From positions 83,392 through 147,391 of the forward strand of contig NW_006768781.1 of the NCBI RefSeq assembly GCF_000204055.1: a stretch of 64,000 nt of DNA. Reading direction: 5' to 3'. Numbering within the stretch: the first letter of the stretch is position 1; every line of letters begins with the position of its first letter. Shown here in pieces: positions 47,881-59,037 of this stretch. The position numbers were made by a program, and so were the translations under genes. The stretch comes from Melampsora larici-populina 98AG31 (taxonomy: Eukaryota > Basidiomycota > Pucciniomycetes > Pucciniales > Melampsoraceae). The notes beneath the pieces were generated by a model. That model made no database searches, had not been told where the DNA came from, and saw nothing but the letters and a program-made list of their open reading frames with translations.

Positions 47881-48336
47881 TCTGAGGATATTGTGGTGCA
47901 ATATTGATTGAGCTCGAGGGGAGAAATAGTTCAAGGTACTGATGGCGTTCGAAAATGATGATCTGATCCGCTTATGATGGATTCAGATGGTTCCTATGGC
48001 TCTTTTCGTGATATTGTACTTTCAAACTTAGTACGAAGACCACGGCTTGATTCGGTTTGCCAGGAGTGGGTGGATTGTAGCATCCGCGTTGTTTCAGCAA
48101 GAGGGAAAAGCTCAGCGGTTGAAGGGATACAAGACTTGACAAGGGATTGATAACCCCCTTTCTTGTTTGAGACACAGACGGGTAGATGCTCTTATTCAAC
48201 CATTTCTTGGCCAACAAAGGGGCGCTCAACGGCACAACTCATCCTGTCAGTCAAAAAGTGAGTAAAACTCTTGCAAACTCGTATCAAAATTCTCTGTGTG
48301 TGCACGTCGACGTGCTTGAAGAAGCCAGACACGGTG

Positions 48337-51300
48337 CTTCGCACTGCTTAAGAGTCTACCAGTATAGTCTGCCCGAGTGAAGTTGCACGTGGTCGTGTCG
48401 TTGACTGACAATGGGATTTTGAGAGCCAAGTGTGCGGTACTACCATTGAGCAGTAGTAAGAAAGCTATCCCAGACGACGCTACCGCTACGAATGGCAAAC
48501 TGTGGGTGTTGCAATAGTTGAGACAGGTGTTAAGTAAGTAGGTCTTCCCAGATCCTCCCGGTCCATCCACGAAGAGCATTGTGCCAGACTGCGAAAGAAT
48601 TGAATCCTCTATGGTCGAAAAGATGGCGGTTTGCTCCGGTGTCAACGTAGAAATAGCGCACTGGAGAGCATCAAGAGTGAGTGGTGCAGCTATAATGTCC
48701 TCTTCGTCGACAGTCCCCCCACCAATTTCATAGAGCAGCTGCAGATCCACATTTGCCAGGCCCACGTCTTCGAGAGTTTTTCCCATCGCTAGGACACAAG
48801 ACTCCATCAAGGAGAGACCATAATTGTGTAGTTGAGCACTATTTGGCTTCAGAGTAGGAGCGACCAATGCTAGCTGATATTCACAATCGTCGCATAAGTC
48901 GTCTATATGCTCTTCCCACAGTTTAATTGGGTTAGCCGGCGGGCTGTGAACTAAAATCAATGCGAATATGTCGCGCAGCTGGCGGCCTGTTTTCCATGCG
49001 GCAGCCTCTGTTAAGCAGGCATCGAAGTGTGTGTCAGATAGCAGCAATCCAAGAGCATCAGCTGCACTTCGGTAGGTATGGTGAATGATGCCATGGACAG
49101 TCCTCAGGTCCTGGAAAGACGTTGGTCCTCGGATCGACGTCAAAAGCAATTGAAGATAGTACCGTTCACCGTGACTGGGGGATGCGAAGTGTAATCGACT
49201 GACTGCAATTGTATTGTTAATGCGACGGAGCCATGTCTTTTGTGGCTTGCACCACCAATAGTAAGTCGGCAAATCGCTGTAAAGAAGAGAAGAGACAGGT
49301 ATTTCCGTCTTCTCGATCAACCCTCCAGCGCTGCAGAGGACAAAGAACTCCGAGAGTGTTGTTTTCCGTGCTTGGCCCGAATCCACCTGGTTGCGCAAAG
49401 TTTTGGTATTGTGAAAGTAGACGACGTTAAAGTCCTCCAAGTGTACCATTAAGCGAGTGATGGAGGGGTATCGGCCTGATAAGGAGTATTTGTAAAGCCT
49501 CCAAATAGCTATGGAGACCAGATGAGTCAGTACCGGACTAAGTGAATTAAGAGATTCGAAACGAACCTTCTGGTGATGCCAACGTACGCCCATCTACGAA
49601 GTCATTTGGTTCATTTTCCACCTCGAGGCTGACAACGCTACGATCATGCCCCTTTGATATGTACTTGTAGAGGTACTTGATGGACTTCATTCCAAGGGTT
49701 ACTTCAACATTTATATGGCATTGGAATTTTAGTAAAAGGAAGGCATTATATGGCACCACATCTCGATTTGTGTATCTATAACCATTTTTGAGAAAAAAAC
49801 GTCCATCATCTGGTCGGCGGTAGCTAGGATAGGCTTCTTCGGCGATGACAGTATTAGGAGAGAACTCTTTGGGGTAACCATACTTGCACTTAAAGCCGTT
49901 CCAGCAAGCTTTTCCTTCGTAACAGGGCCCATGGAGCATGTACTGTGTTACATGCTCGAACAAATCCGGCGAAACCTCGGGATCGGGAAGAACGGCAGAA
50001 ACAGCAAGGTCGACCGCGGCTGGGGTTCGTGGGGCTGACGACGGGTCGTTGATGAGCACAGCATGGTCGTGTGGGTTTCCACGCTTCTGGAATTCGACGG
50101 TGTGAACATAGGAAATGTTGTTACCTAGCCTTTCGCGTTCGAAGATGTCTTCATGTAATTCTTGCAATTTGAGTTGATACACGCGAGCCACCAGGTCTGG
50201 GCGGTCGTCTGATGTCTGGCCTGGCAATAGTGCATCTGTGATCTCCGGCCACTTGGGGTTAGCAGTCATTGTGACAAAGAAACTCGGGGGTCCGTAAGCT
50301 TTGACTAAGGCCATAGCGTCATGGTACAGTTCATGCATCGCTTGAGGCCCTCCGATAAAGGTCGACGGGAGTATAATCCTTTTACCAACTGTCAAGTCAT
50401 TGTTGTTTAACGCTTCAGTCGCACCAGTGTAAAGTGCGGCCCGAATCTTCTTCTGGTTCATCTTGTAGTATTTCATCCGAGCATTCTCCACACACACATA
50501 CATATCTACAATGTATTCCTGCAACAATCGTCCTCCGCGCAGAATCGGGGAGAAGACACCAGACCTAGTGAAGAGCGTATATGCAGCCCATTCTAAGTTA
50601 GAAACTTTTCCATTGAGTCCTGTAGGAATGAATAGTTAGCTCCGGCGTTGATCAGTGGAGTGTAGAAGACGTACGCCTGGTGTTAAGATGCCGGTAGTGT
50701 TCGTCCCAGCCGTGGGATCCGAACATGAAGAATATGGGATAGCGCAAAGAAAAGTAATTAGTATTCAGATCCGAAATACGCCGGAGTGGCCCATCTTGTA
50801 GCCTGAGAATAATGTCACGATCCTTGGAACCAATGTCGCCATCACCAGCTATAACAGCCGCGACTTCATTGCAAGTCGGGAAGTTGTATTGGTTGGGATT
50901 GCGCCCATTAATCGGCATGGACTTAATTTTGATGGTTTTGACGGGAGTTGAATCCAAGACTTCTTCTGCTGACTTGTACAGCTTGGCAAAGGGGTTATGG
51001 CGGTAGAGGAAGTCCTGAAACGTCTTAATAATGTTGGGGTCGAGACCACCACCGGAGCGCTGGTTGCGATTCATGGCTTCTTCGTCGCCTTGATCCCCAT
51101 ACATAAAAATTTGAGCAAATTTTCGAGGCACACCTGGCGTTGGTAGAAGTGATCCAATTCGGTGGGTTAGCCTGCCTACAATCTTGTACGTCCAAGAACC
51201 GCCGTTCCCGGCGACACTAACGTCCTGCTTAGTCCCAGTAGATGCCCATGACAAAGAGTTGTTGTAACGACGAATGTCCTGCCGGAAGTCTTTTGAGACT

Positions 51301-51470
51301 GGGCAAATGGTCAGCCGCTGTACGTTTAGCGGAGATGTGAAAAATTACTACGGTCCTGGTCAGTTAAAAGACGCTTGACAAATTCCGGTGTCAATGTATT
51401 TTCATGGTCAGTGCTGGGTAGTTTAACAGCTCCTTGTTGACAGCAAGCGGCGTAAATTGGGGGAGGATGT
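48337..51470 (-). pseudogene. Helitron Rep-helicase, Rep and N-terminal PIF1 part
   Basis: Rolling-circle Helitron transposase. Exons, minus strand: about 51470-51352, 51298-50675, 50619-49567, 49508-48337 (continuing at 36968 before the CACTA). Visible: IYAACCQQGAVKLPS (end of the N-terminal zinc region), NFPTCNEVAAVIAGDG, GGRLLQEYIVDMYVCVENAR, FFVTMTANPKWPEI and the HUH-type EFQKRGNPHDHAVLI, then KYLYKYISKGHDR with the catalytic-tyrosine spacing. The helicase begins LTPEQTAIFSTIEDS with Walker A VDGPGGSGKTYLL. The HUH pair reads H-D-H. Introns keep phase. Disruption by the CACTA at 48337 inactivates the gene unless it excises. Confidence 0.88.
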
Positions 51471-51474
51471 GGAA

Positions 51475-54150
51475 AGCAATTCCTATGATCACGTCTTAAT
51501 CTCATATCATTTTTTTTATTATTACATTAGATCAACTCACAACAGAAAAAAGAAAAGATCCATAAATCACACTCTTCAATTTTTATCAAGGCATGTGGAC
51601 TCAAGACAAATAATCAAAATCATCATTTCAATTCAAATTATCACTATATGGATCTTGTTATTCTCAATGAACATCAATCTTACATTCAAAATGGTATATT
51701 TTATACAGACATAGAAGTTCAAATAAAAACAATACATACAAAAAAGATAAATAAATGAGATACATACATACCTTGGAAAAAAAAAAGAGGGTCAAAAATT
51801 GAAAATGTCAACATTGATGTTACACAAATAAGATTAGAATTGATGAATCAAGAATGAAAACTCACCTAGTAGATTAATCAATCCCCAAACAGTTGATCTA
51901 CAAGAAAGAAGTCAAGAATCGAAATTGGAATCTATGCAGCTATGAACTAACATTAAAGCAAGTCAGGAGAAAGTGGAGAAGTCAGTTTAAATGATGCAAC
52001 AGAATAGAAGGAACAAAAAAACTTACCTAAATGATCAAGAAGTCGAAATTAAAATTGAAGTCAAGAGAGTTGAAAATTGATTAAGAAGGCCTACAATCAA
52101 ATTTAAATGAATTAATCTTAAACAATTGATGCAAAGTTCAAAATCGAATGACAGACAAATAAAGAAACAATATAACTTGTCATTATTGTGTAAGAGAGTG
52201 GAGAAAAATGTTAAGAACAGACCTCAAAATCAAAATCTAGATAGACAAAGATGAAAGAGAAAGTAACAAAAGACTTACAAGATAGATCAGAGCTCAAGAT
52301 CGAAATTGAATTGAATGTTTATGAAGATTGTAGTTGAAACAGGCTGAGATCGAAATGGAGTTGGTGTAGTTAGAGACTGAATTGATTGATATTGAAGTGA
52401 AGGTGGTTAGAGTTGAGTAGTGATCGAGATAGAGGGGTCCTATGGAAGCTTTTGTTTCAACTTATCAAATAGATACCTAGAAGCGAAATGAAAAGGGAAT
52501 CAAAATTTTAAACAAAGAAGATAAATTTAGTAAACAAGAACAAACAAAGATAAAGAAATGAAAGAACTTACTTAAATGAAGATCAAGATCAAAGGTCAGA
52601 ATCGAAACTGAATCCATCAATCTATTCATCAGATACAATAAGAATAGAAAAAAAAGGAAACAGAATAGACATTCGATTTTGAGGTCTGAAGTTAAAACTA
52701 ATGAAAAACTTAATAGAAGGATCGATTTTGAGGGTTTAAATTGAGATAGAGAAAGAGGGTGGTGTCAGTGTTGTGCAAGATGAATAGTAGAAAGAAAGTT
52801 AAGAGAGAAAAGACTTACATATTTATCAAGATCTAAATCAAAGATCAGAATCGAAATTGAAACTAAATAGGAATTCGATTTTGAGGTCCAAAGTTAAAAC
52901 TAATGAAAACAAAGAAAGGAGGTAAAGGAGTCAGTATGAGAACAAACAAAGAAGTGAATGGGAAAAGAAACTTACTTAAATGATGTCAAAATCGAAATCT
53001 AAATACATAAAGTCAAGGATGGGATAGTGTAGAAGAAGAGAAAAGAAATCAAACTTACATTGTAAATCGATAGTGTGAAGATCGAGCTGGAGATTGAGGA
53101 TGGAGTGCGATCGAGAGGTCCAGATCGAAAGAGAGTGGAGGAGGTTGAGGTAGAGGTGGAGACGAGTGAATGAATAAAATAAAACTAAATCGAAAATCGA
53201 CGGAAATCCAGTTGTGTCGTGACTTACAAGTGAAGTCCGATCGGAGGTAGTAAGTGGAGGTCAAATTGAAATTTCAAAAGAAGAGGGGTCTTGTTCGTTC
53301 GTGTGTCTGTGGAAAGAATCGCATCGTTTTCATTCTTTTTTGGGATCCATCGGAGGGATCATCGTGTTTTTTTTGTGTTATTTGCGTATCAGTGTTGATC
53401 AAAGAGTGTTCTAAGTTTTTTTTAAAGTGTTCTAGTGTTCTGATTGTCGTATCAGTGTTCGTGTCTGGGTCTAAGTGTTATAATCGTGTCTTCATGTGTC
53501 CTTGAGAACGTATCAGTTTTTTTTAGTGTTCTATCAAAGAATTAGAATATCATCTTTAGTTAGTGTGTCCGATTAAATCAAGTTCTTTGAGTATTAAAAG
53601 ATAAGAAAGATAGATGGAGAAAACATAACCTCTATTGTTGTTTAGATTATCATTTGTAGTGATTAGTGTCTTGAAGAGGATCATTGTGTTTTTTTTTCTT
53701 ATATTTTCTGTTTGCTGAGCTCGGTCAGAAATCAGTCATCAACTCGTCAGGTTAGATTACAGTTTGAAATTACCTCAGACCGGGTTGAGTCAGGGCTGTA
53801 GTTGTTACATTTACAATTTTTACAATTTCACTTTTACATTAAAACTATTTACAATAAAACTCAACATCAACATAGTTTTGTATCACCCTCTCATATAGTG
53901 TAGTGTGGGGTACCGTTGGAATCCGCCAGATCTTGCGGATCTTCTAGTGATATTAGAATAGTGTTACGGATTAGATTTGAGAAGGTAGAAATTTGTTAGA
54001 GAATTGCTTCCGTGATTTTTTTATTTTTTTGAACTTTTATTTAAAGGTTGAGGGCAGTCTACGACAACCATAGTTTCACCTGTGTGGTTATTCTTTCTGC
54101 GCGGTGATTCTTCCCCTCTCCGGCTCAGCCTACGCTACACAGCGTAGGAG
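51475..54150. repeat. AT-rich repeat array splitting the Helitron N-terminal zinc region
   Basis: At least five loosely repeated units carry, on the minus strand, TTTCGATT(C/T)TGA..TTTGAT followed by ATCTTGAT or ATCATTTAA and then GTAAGT (donor-like ends at about 52023, 52276, 52570, 52816, 52973, 53056). Several are preceded by an AG, forming exon-like segments of about 23-43 nt. From 53300 to 53560 an AGTGTTCT-rich tract follows. No protein was found. It could be a huge first intron with decayed microexons, or an inserted repeat. Confidence 0.5.
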
Positions 54151-54159
54151 TTCTACAAC

Positions 54160-54330
54160 GGCTGTCTTCGTGACGGGCTGTCGCTCCAATTTCCAGTGCA
54201 GAGCGCCACAGTACGCACAAGGGTCGTCGCAACGGCCAATGTGAAATGGCAATTCTTGCCCAAAACAGTGCTTAATTGATGCTTCCGTGTTTTCGGAAGC
54301 ATTTTTGACCGCGAGTCCGTGGTTCACCAT
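54160..54330 (-). pseudogene. Helitron N-terminal zinc-finger exon
   Basis: ATG 54330 opens a frame ending in CDDPCAYCGALHWKLERQ, the conserved C..C.A.HW..E motif at the start of Helitron Rep proteins. The partner cysteines and the following AACC..G.VKLP segment are about 2.7 kb away (51.47 kb), beyond the AT-rich array. A GTTGTAG donor near 54160 is possible. The exon fixes the 5' end of the Rep-helicase gene near 54.3 kb. Confidence 0.75.
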
Positions 54331-55505
54331 GCTGTTCGTGTGTGTCCGTCACGTAATCAGGCTGGGTCAAAGCATCAGGGGATTGTTAGAACGGGACGAC
54401 AGTGCTCAATAGGACACTACTTCCAGAGACCCAGGTAGGATAAGCAGAAAGACAGTAGAAGCGGTGTGATAAACCGGTAAACGTACATTGAGGCGGTATG
54501 TTGTGATTGCAAAGAATTTGAAAGTATTGGAGCAAGTCTATAGCTAGATAAAGTCAATGGCTTCTCGGCTTGCCAGTTATGAAGAGTCGAGTGAGAAAAC
54601 CTTTGGAGTGCAGAAATGGTGTTGGTAACTGTGTCGGTGAAGTTATCGGTCAATAAGAATAGATGCGAATGAAGGGTTAATGACTGAGGAAAAGTTGCCT
54701 TGGTTTTGATGTGATGACCAGTACTGGCATCGTTGGAGCATTGCGATGGTAGAATGGCTCAAAATGGGCAGGAGCCCAATTGCGCTGCCGGCCTGGTCGA
54801 AGTTGAATAGTCTGGTCGAGCGCTGAGCTATCAACCGTGCAGGCAAATTCGTAGGGTACAGCCATTGCTTCGTGATTGTTAACAGGGGTAGTCGGTTCTG
54901 GACCAGGATGACCGTGGCGGCGGGCCTAGAGTTATATCGTGAAGGCATTGGTCAGGAATGGAACGGTCCGCTGAGAAGGGTTCGGTCAAGGTACTCTTCC
55001 TGGCTAGAGTGTTGGGAAACTTGGGCTGGATGGGTAGAGCACCAGGTGAAGGACTGAGCCCGGTACAGTGGGGCTGGGCCAAACCAGTCATAATATCGAT
55101 TGACCTAGTCGTCCTGGGTAGGTAAGGACTCTATGCAAGAAGATTCTTAATATAGGACTGGGATCACAGATTGGACTGGATTGCAGGTAACACGCTAGAA
55201 AAACTGGGATGTTAAGATTTGGTAAATGCATGGAGAATGATGTTTATGGGCGCGGAGGCTGAGTAACATAGCGCAAGGTTGTACCGACTGGTCTGAAGCG
55301 AGTGAAGAAGGTTTGCGAAGTCAATTGTTATGGTGCGGGACTCGATGAAAGGAGACAACCCAAATCTCACACTGCGAACACTATAAACGTTTTGAGTTGC
55401 ATGATTACACTATGAACAGAACAGGCGGTTATTACAATGAGAGCGAAGTGGGGTGACACGGAGAGATACACAGTAAAGCTATGACGAAGACTACATAGTT
55501 ATGAT
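54331..55505. other. Helitron internal spacer, no firm gene
   Basis: Contains a complete 62-codon minus-strand frame (54865-54677, MAVPYEFACTVDSSALDQ...) and an overlapping longer frame, neither with a recognised motif or splice partner. May be a decayed cargo gene or the 5' region of the Rep gene. Confidence 0.35.
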
Positions 55506-56974
55506 CTATTCCTCCATTTCTCCTTCGCTCGCCTGTGAGAGCTCGTCAGCCTCTTCTACGACCTCCTCCTCGAGTACGACTGGTTTTGGTGCAGACTTAG
55601 CCTTCTTGGCTTTGCTTGGGGCTGCTCTTTTCGCGGTGGGCTTCTTCACGACAGGTGGAACTGGCGTGGCAGGCCACTCGGCTTCGGATAATAATTCTTC
55701 GTCTACCGCGTCTTCCACTTCATCAATAAGAGGGGCAGCTTTGCCTTTACCTTTGCTGATTGTGCGAGGAGGCTTAGTGGCGGCAGCGGCTGGTTTGGCG
55801 ACGTGTCTAGGAGAGGTAGCCGAGTCAACACACAGTATGAACTGGGGAAGAAGCTGATTCAACTTACTTAGCGGGGGGAGTCCGGCGGCCTGTTACTGGT
55901 GGCCAGTGTAGTGGCTCTTCCGGCAGAGGAGCTTTGCGCTTAGCTGCTGATACAGACGGTGTCGAGGACGGAGTAGAAGAAGGTCCGGCAACCGAATTTG
56001 CTTGAGTAGAGGGCGTAGCAATGTGCCTGAGAAGCAATGTCAGAATTGGGTGAAGTAGTAAGGGTATGGAAGACTGACTTAGCCGGTCTGACGCGTCCAG
56101 CGGGGGTTACATGCCCAGCGGGGTCTGTTTGCTTAGCAGTGATCCCTTCATTGCCAGTGCAAGGACTGACACCAGTGACCTGGGGAACCGATGGGAAGTC
56201 AGATGAGTGGATATCTCTCAATATAATAGAGAAAAGATTATGTACCTCAACAATCCAGCGATTATTATCACCGTCCCAGTCGACGATGAAGCCGGAAATG
56301 AGGGTCTCCCGGCCAACCTGAACCAAATTTTGGCTTTTCTCCATGTTGCGCGTGGGACGGATGCGGTACTCTATTTTGAAGTACTGGTTCTTGCGAGACT
56401 ATTCAGAAAGACAAAGGGTAAGTAGGAGCGGACGCAGAAAAGGACGTGGAATAGGACATTACTTGAGGCTGATAATCAATGTGCTTCATGACAAAACACA
56501 AGGTCGACTTGGTCTCGTCCTCGTCGGGCATAGTCCATCGGCTGGAGACAACACCAAGACCAGAAAGGGCCGTGTTATTGTGAAGCACACCGGTGAAAGT
56601 TTCGCTGGTGCCGACAAAAATCTTGTGTTCGGCCTCATAATACATATTAAAATCAGCAGAGTCTTTCGATGGTAAGAAACGTGCTTTAGTGCAATAGCAT
56701 TCGCCTTCATGTGGCACTTGAAGAGAGGAGCAGTACGCCGTGAAGTTGCCGTCGTATTCTTTCTTGTTGTCACCGTTCCATCCATTGCAAGTAATGGCAA
56801 CAGTGCAAGACCGATACAAATAATTGCAATTATCTGAGGGAGGGTGCTGTGAAGTATCATGAGTAGAGGTAGCGTTGAGAGTTGTTTTGCAAGACATACC
56901 ACTGCACTGTTTTCTACCACACCAGAGACCGTGACAACATGGGATTGCTTAAGTGGGATATTAGAACCAGACAT
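55506..56974 (-). CDS. Helitron cargo gene P0, OB-fold-like family with lysine/proline-rich tail
   Basis: Unknown function. Exons, minus strand: 56974-56900, 56846-56463, 56383-56246, 56179-56079, 56026-55868, 55806-55506; phases all fit, 385 residues. Exon 1 (SHVVTVSGVVENSAV) and exon 2 (CTVAITCNGW, FVGTSETFTGVL, STLCFVMKHIDY; several Cys) form a first strand-rich half. Exon 3 has the family block KIEYRIRPTRN, LVQVGRETLISGFIVDW and RWIVEV. The last 170 residues, not shared with P1-P4, are Pro/Thr/Ser then Lys/Ala-rich (KKPTAKRAAPSKAKKAKSAP) and end acidic. The architecture suggests a nucleic-acid-binding module plus a basic tail; RPA-like proteins are known Helitron passengers in plants, but homology to RPA is not shown here. 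Confidence 0.7.
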
Positions 56975-57738
56975 GGGGCTGTGGCGAGGATAAAGAATTA
57001 ATAAGCGGTGAGAATGAGTTTTGTCAGGTTAATGTGAAAGGGGGCAGTGAAATGATGATCACTTGAAGCGCAATGGGGATAGATGAATGGATAGATGTGG
57101 AGATTGAAGTTGGTCAGATAGGGCTACCTTTATAGTATTGTGAGAGTAGAGGAGGTGAGTTATGTGCGCTGGAACGGTTAGTATAATATTACCGGGTTTA
57201 TTGAGTAGATACAACGGGACCAGACGAAAAAGGAAGGATGAATGTTTGAGCTGGACTGGTAGTCAGAATTGACGAACGTAGAATTCAAGGCGACGACCAA
57301 AGTTTTGAAAGGAAGTGTCAGCTGGCGAGGCAGGTGGGGTGGAAGAGAAGGAGGCGTTAGGAGCGTGCAACAGTCGGGAAGCCTGGTCCATTCGATGACG
57401 ATGAACAGATCGTGAGCAGGAGATGTAGTCACTTGAATCAGACTGGAAAGAAGTCTGATGTAGTATCGGCGGGCTGAGCGATAACGGTGGTGTATATGGG
57501 TCGTAGTGGTAGTTAGTATAGAGCTGTAGAGCGTCGGTATAGATCAGTATAGTGTATAGTAGAGGGAAATTAAGGTGACCGGGTATAGGATACAGGCAAG
57601 TTTATGAGCTAGGGTAGGTAGTGGCAGTGTACAGTGGCAGTAGGTATATGGTAGCAGGTAAATTAACGCTGAGAGATATATGGTAACAGGTAAATTAACG
57701 CTGAGGGTTGGGGATAGTGGGCAAGAACATTTCTTTAA
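56975..57738. other. Helitron 5'-terminal region with a 32-bp tandem repeat
   Basis: No gene. Two copies of a 32-bp unit TATATGGTA.CAGGTAAATTA... lie at 57645-57676 and 57677-57708, about 30 bp from the 5' terminus (read on the minus strand). Purine-rich on the plus strand. Likely terminal-recognition or promoter DNA of the Helitron. Confidence 0.5.
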
Positions 57739-57743
57739 GTATA

Positions 57744-57843
57744 TAGATCACCATGGCTATGCAGGAAAATTTGTGAAGCTGTTAGACAGTAACAGAAGGG
57801 GAATGCCTGAGACCCATTTTCCCATCTGGGAGCCCTGAAAGTG
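57744..57843. mobile_element. CACTG-ended MITE, second copy, right part
   Basis: Continuation of the MITE at 29274-29633: CCATGGCTA, GTAACAG.AG..GGGAAT, GACCCAT.TTCCCAT.TGGGA.CC match 4313-4408. The terminal GCTGGCAGTG is missing, replaced by CTGAAAGTG. Confidence 0.75.
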
Positions 57844-58844
57844 TATTCTTATGATGAAGGCAATACAAGCATCCTTCTGGGCTATGTATGATGCCTGGTG
57901 CCAGCTCAGAGAGAGGCCAGCAACAGGGAGTATGAAAATACAATGTCTCAAGCCTACCAAACCAAAATGTTTGAAGATTGGGAGAAGTAGAAATCATAAA
58001 CAAAATCATAATCAATACCTTGGAATGCTCCTTCTCTATGCACAACGCAGTATCCATCTGAGTAAGAAACTATTTGACATACAAAATCATTTGTGCATCC
58101 AATATCTTTGAGTGTGTTGAGACCACTGGCACTCATGTGAAGTCTGTAGGTGGAGATCAGCAAAGGAAACTTCTGGCACTCCTCATTAGAATTTATTAAC
58201 CATTGAAATTGAAAGTGAGATGAAATTTAGATCATTGTGGGTTTGAGCAATTGGTTTTTTTGAAACATTGGAAAGAATGATTGATTTTATGGTTTCAAAA
58301 CACAATCCTTGATCTCATGAAACTCTTTACCCCTTCTTTCTGTGGGGCAAACACAATTTTAACAGATAGTACCTGGGTATTCCAATTTCTGTAGACTTTT
58401 CATTGAAATTAACAACAATTTGAACAAAAATCCTTGAATGGGGCCTTCAGCCCTACAGGGAGTTAGATGCTTGATCCAGTCTGGTTGCTTGTCATGCATG
58501 AATTGTAGTACGTACAATCTACAATTGAGCCAAAATGTTGTGCCATTCTATATGGAATAAAACTTGGAATCATGGTATATTTGATAATGCAAGCACTTGA
58601 TAAGGGTAGCAATTTTGTCAGTCTAAAGCTGGTATAGAGACTAGGTCAGACAATTTGTTGAATACATCATCTTGGAAGAGATCACAACAAGGAGCAAGTT
58701 CATGTTCTGCTGATGCCTTCCCAAACATCTCTGAGGTTTCAAGCAAATCATCAAGGACCTTGGAATTCTTCAAGCCTCAATTAATTTACACTTGCTACTC
58801 TCAAATTGGTCCGTAAGGTGTTCCCATGACCATTCTCCAAGCAT
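57844..58844. other. Intergenic, no gene seen
   Basis: AT-rich sequence without coding support or recognisable terminal repeats. Confidence 0.4.
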
Positions 58845-59034
58845 CACCGCCAATGAAGATGGCTTGGATTGGAAGATCCAAGATATCCTTGGATGCAATG
58901 TCTGAGTAAATGATCCAAGGCACTCTTTGAGGGCAAAGAAAGCCTTGGATTGATTCCTCTGACACGCAGTCCAAGGGAATGTATACCCAAGGATACCTCA
59001 CATTTTACAATCCAAGGTATCTTTGCCGGCAGTG
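58845..59034. mobile_element. CACTG-type MITE, 190 bp, 3-bp duplication CAT
   Basis: Left end CACCGCCAATGAAGATGGCT and reverse complement of the right end CACTGCCGGCAAAGATACCT pair imperfectly, continuing through TTGGATTG. CAT flanks both sides (58842-58844, 59035-59037). Interior is rich in CCTTGGAT/ATCCAAGG and matches the copy at 3630-3807. Confidence 0.8.
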
Positions 59035-59037
59035 CAT

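Larger units (their letters stand above)
36972..48336. mobile_element. CACTA (CMC/Plavaka-like) transposon, 11,365 bp, inserted in the Helitron helicase ORF
   Basis: Ends are CACCATGTCTGTCTTC at the left and CACCGTGTCTGGCTTC (reverse complement of right), continuing into AAGCACGTCGACGTGCACAC on both. A 3-bp duplication CTT (36969-36971 and 48337-48339) flanks it, typical of CACTA. The palindrome GCACGTCGACGTGC is present at both ends. Genes inside: an unknown coiled-coil gene (38.3-39.9 kb), accessory gene B (40.8-42.6 kb), TNP2-like transposase (43.1-46.4 kb), all plus strand, and accessory gene D (46.7-47.9 kb) on minus. All four reading frames are largely open, so the element may be recent and autonomous. 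Confidence 0.93.
29639..57738 (-). mobile_element. 28.1-kb Helitron with cargo genes, carrying a nested CACTA
   Basis: Boundaries come from interruption of the CACTG MITE whose intact relative is at 4042-4427. A GTATA repeat sits at both junctions (29634-29638 and 57739-57743). No terminal inverted repeats are seen. A Helitron Rep-helicase gene lies on the minus strand, and on that strand the 3' end has two GC-rich hairpins 9-50 nt from the terminus. The terminus reads CTCG rather than the canonical CTRR. Without the 11.4-kb CACTA and its 0.3-kb relative the element would be about 16.4 kb. It also holds five related small genes (P0 at 55.5-57.0 kb; P1-P4 at 29.9-35.2 kb). Confidence 0.75.

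Noticed and set aside
47881..47934. Upstream extension of CACTA gene D to 47934
   Set aside because: It starts at TTG, not ATG, and similarity to gene B begins further downstream.
55501..55857. Plus-strand open frame of 118 codons rich in Ser and hydrophobics
   Set aside because: Exact antisense of the Lys/Ala-rich tail of P0, whose six-exon model is in phase.
57738..57760. Helitron 5' end at TCTATATAC (minus strand), matching the canonical TC start
   Set aside because: The TCTATATAC sequence aligns with the interrupted MITE, so it is better explained as flanking DNA.
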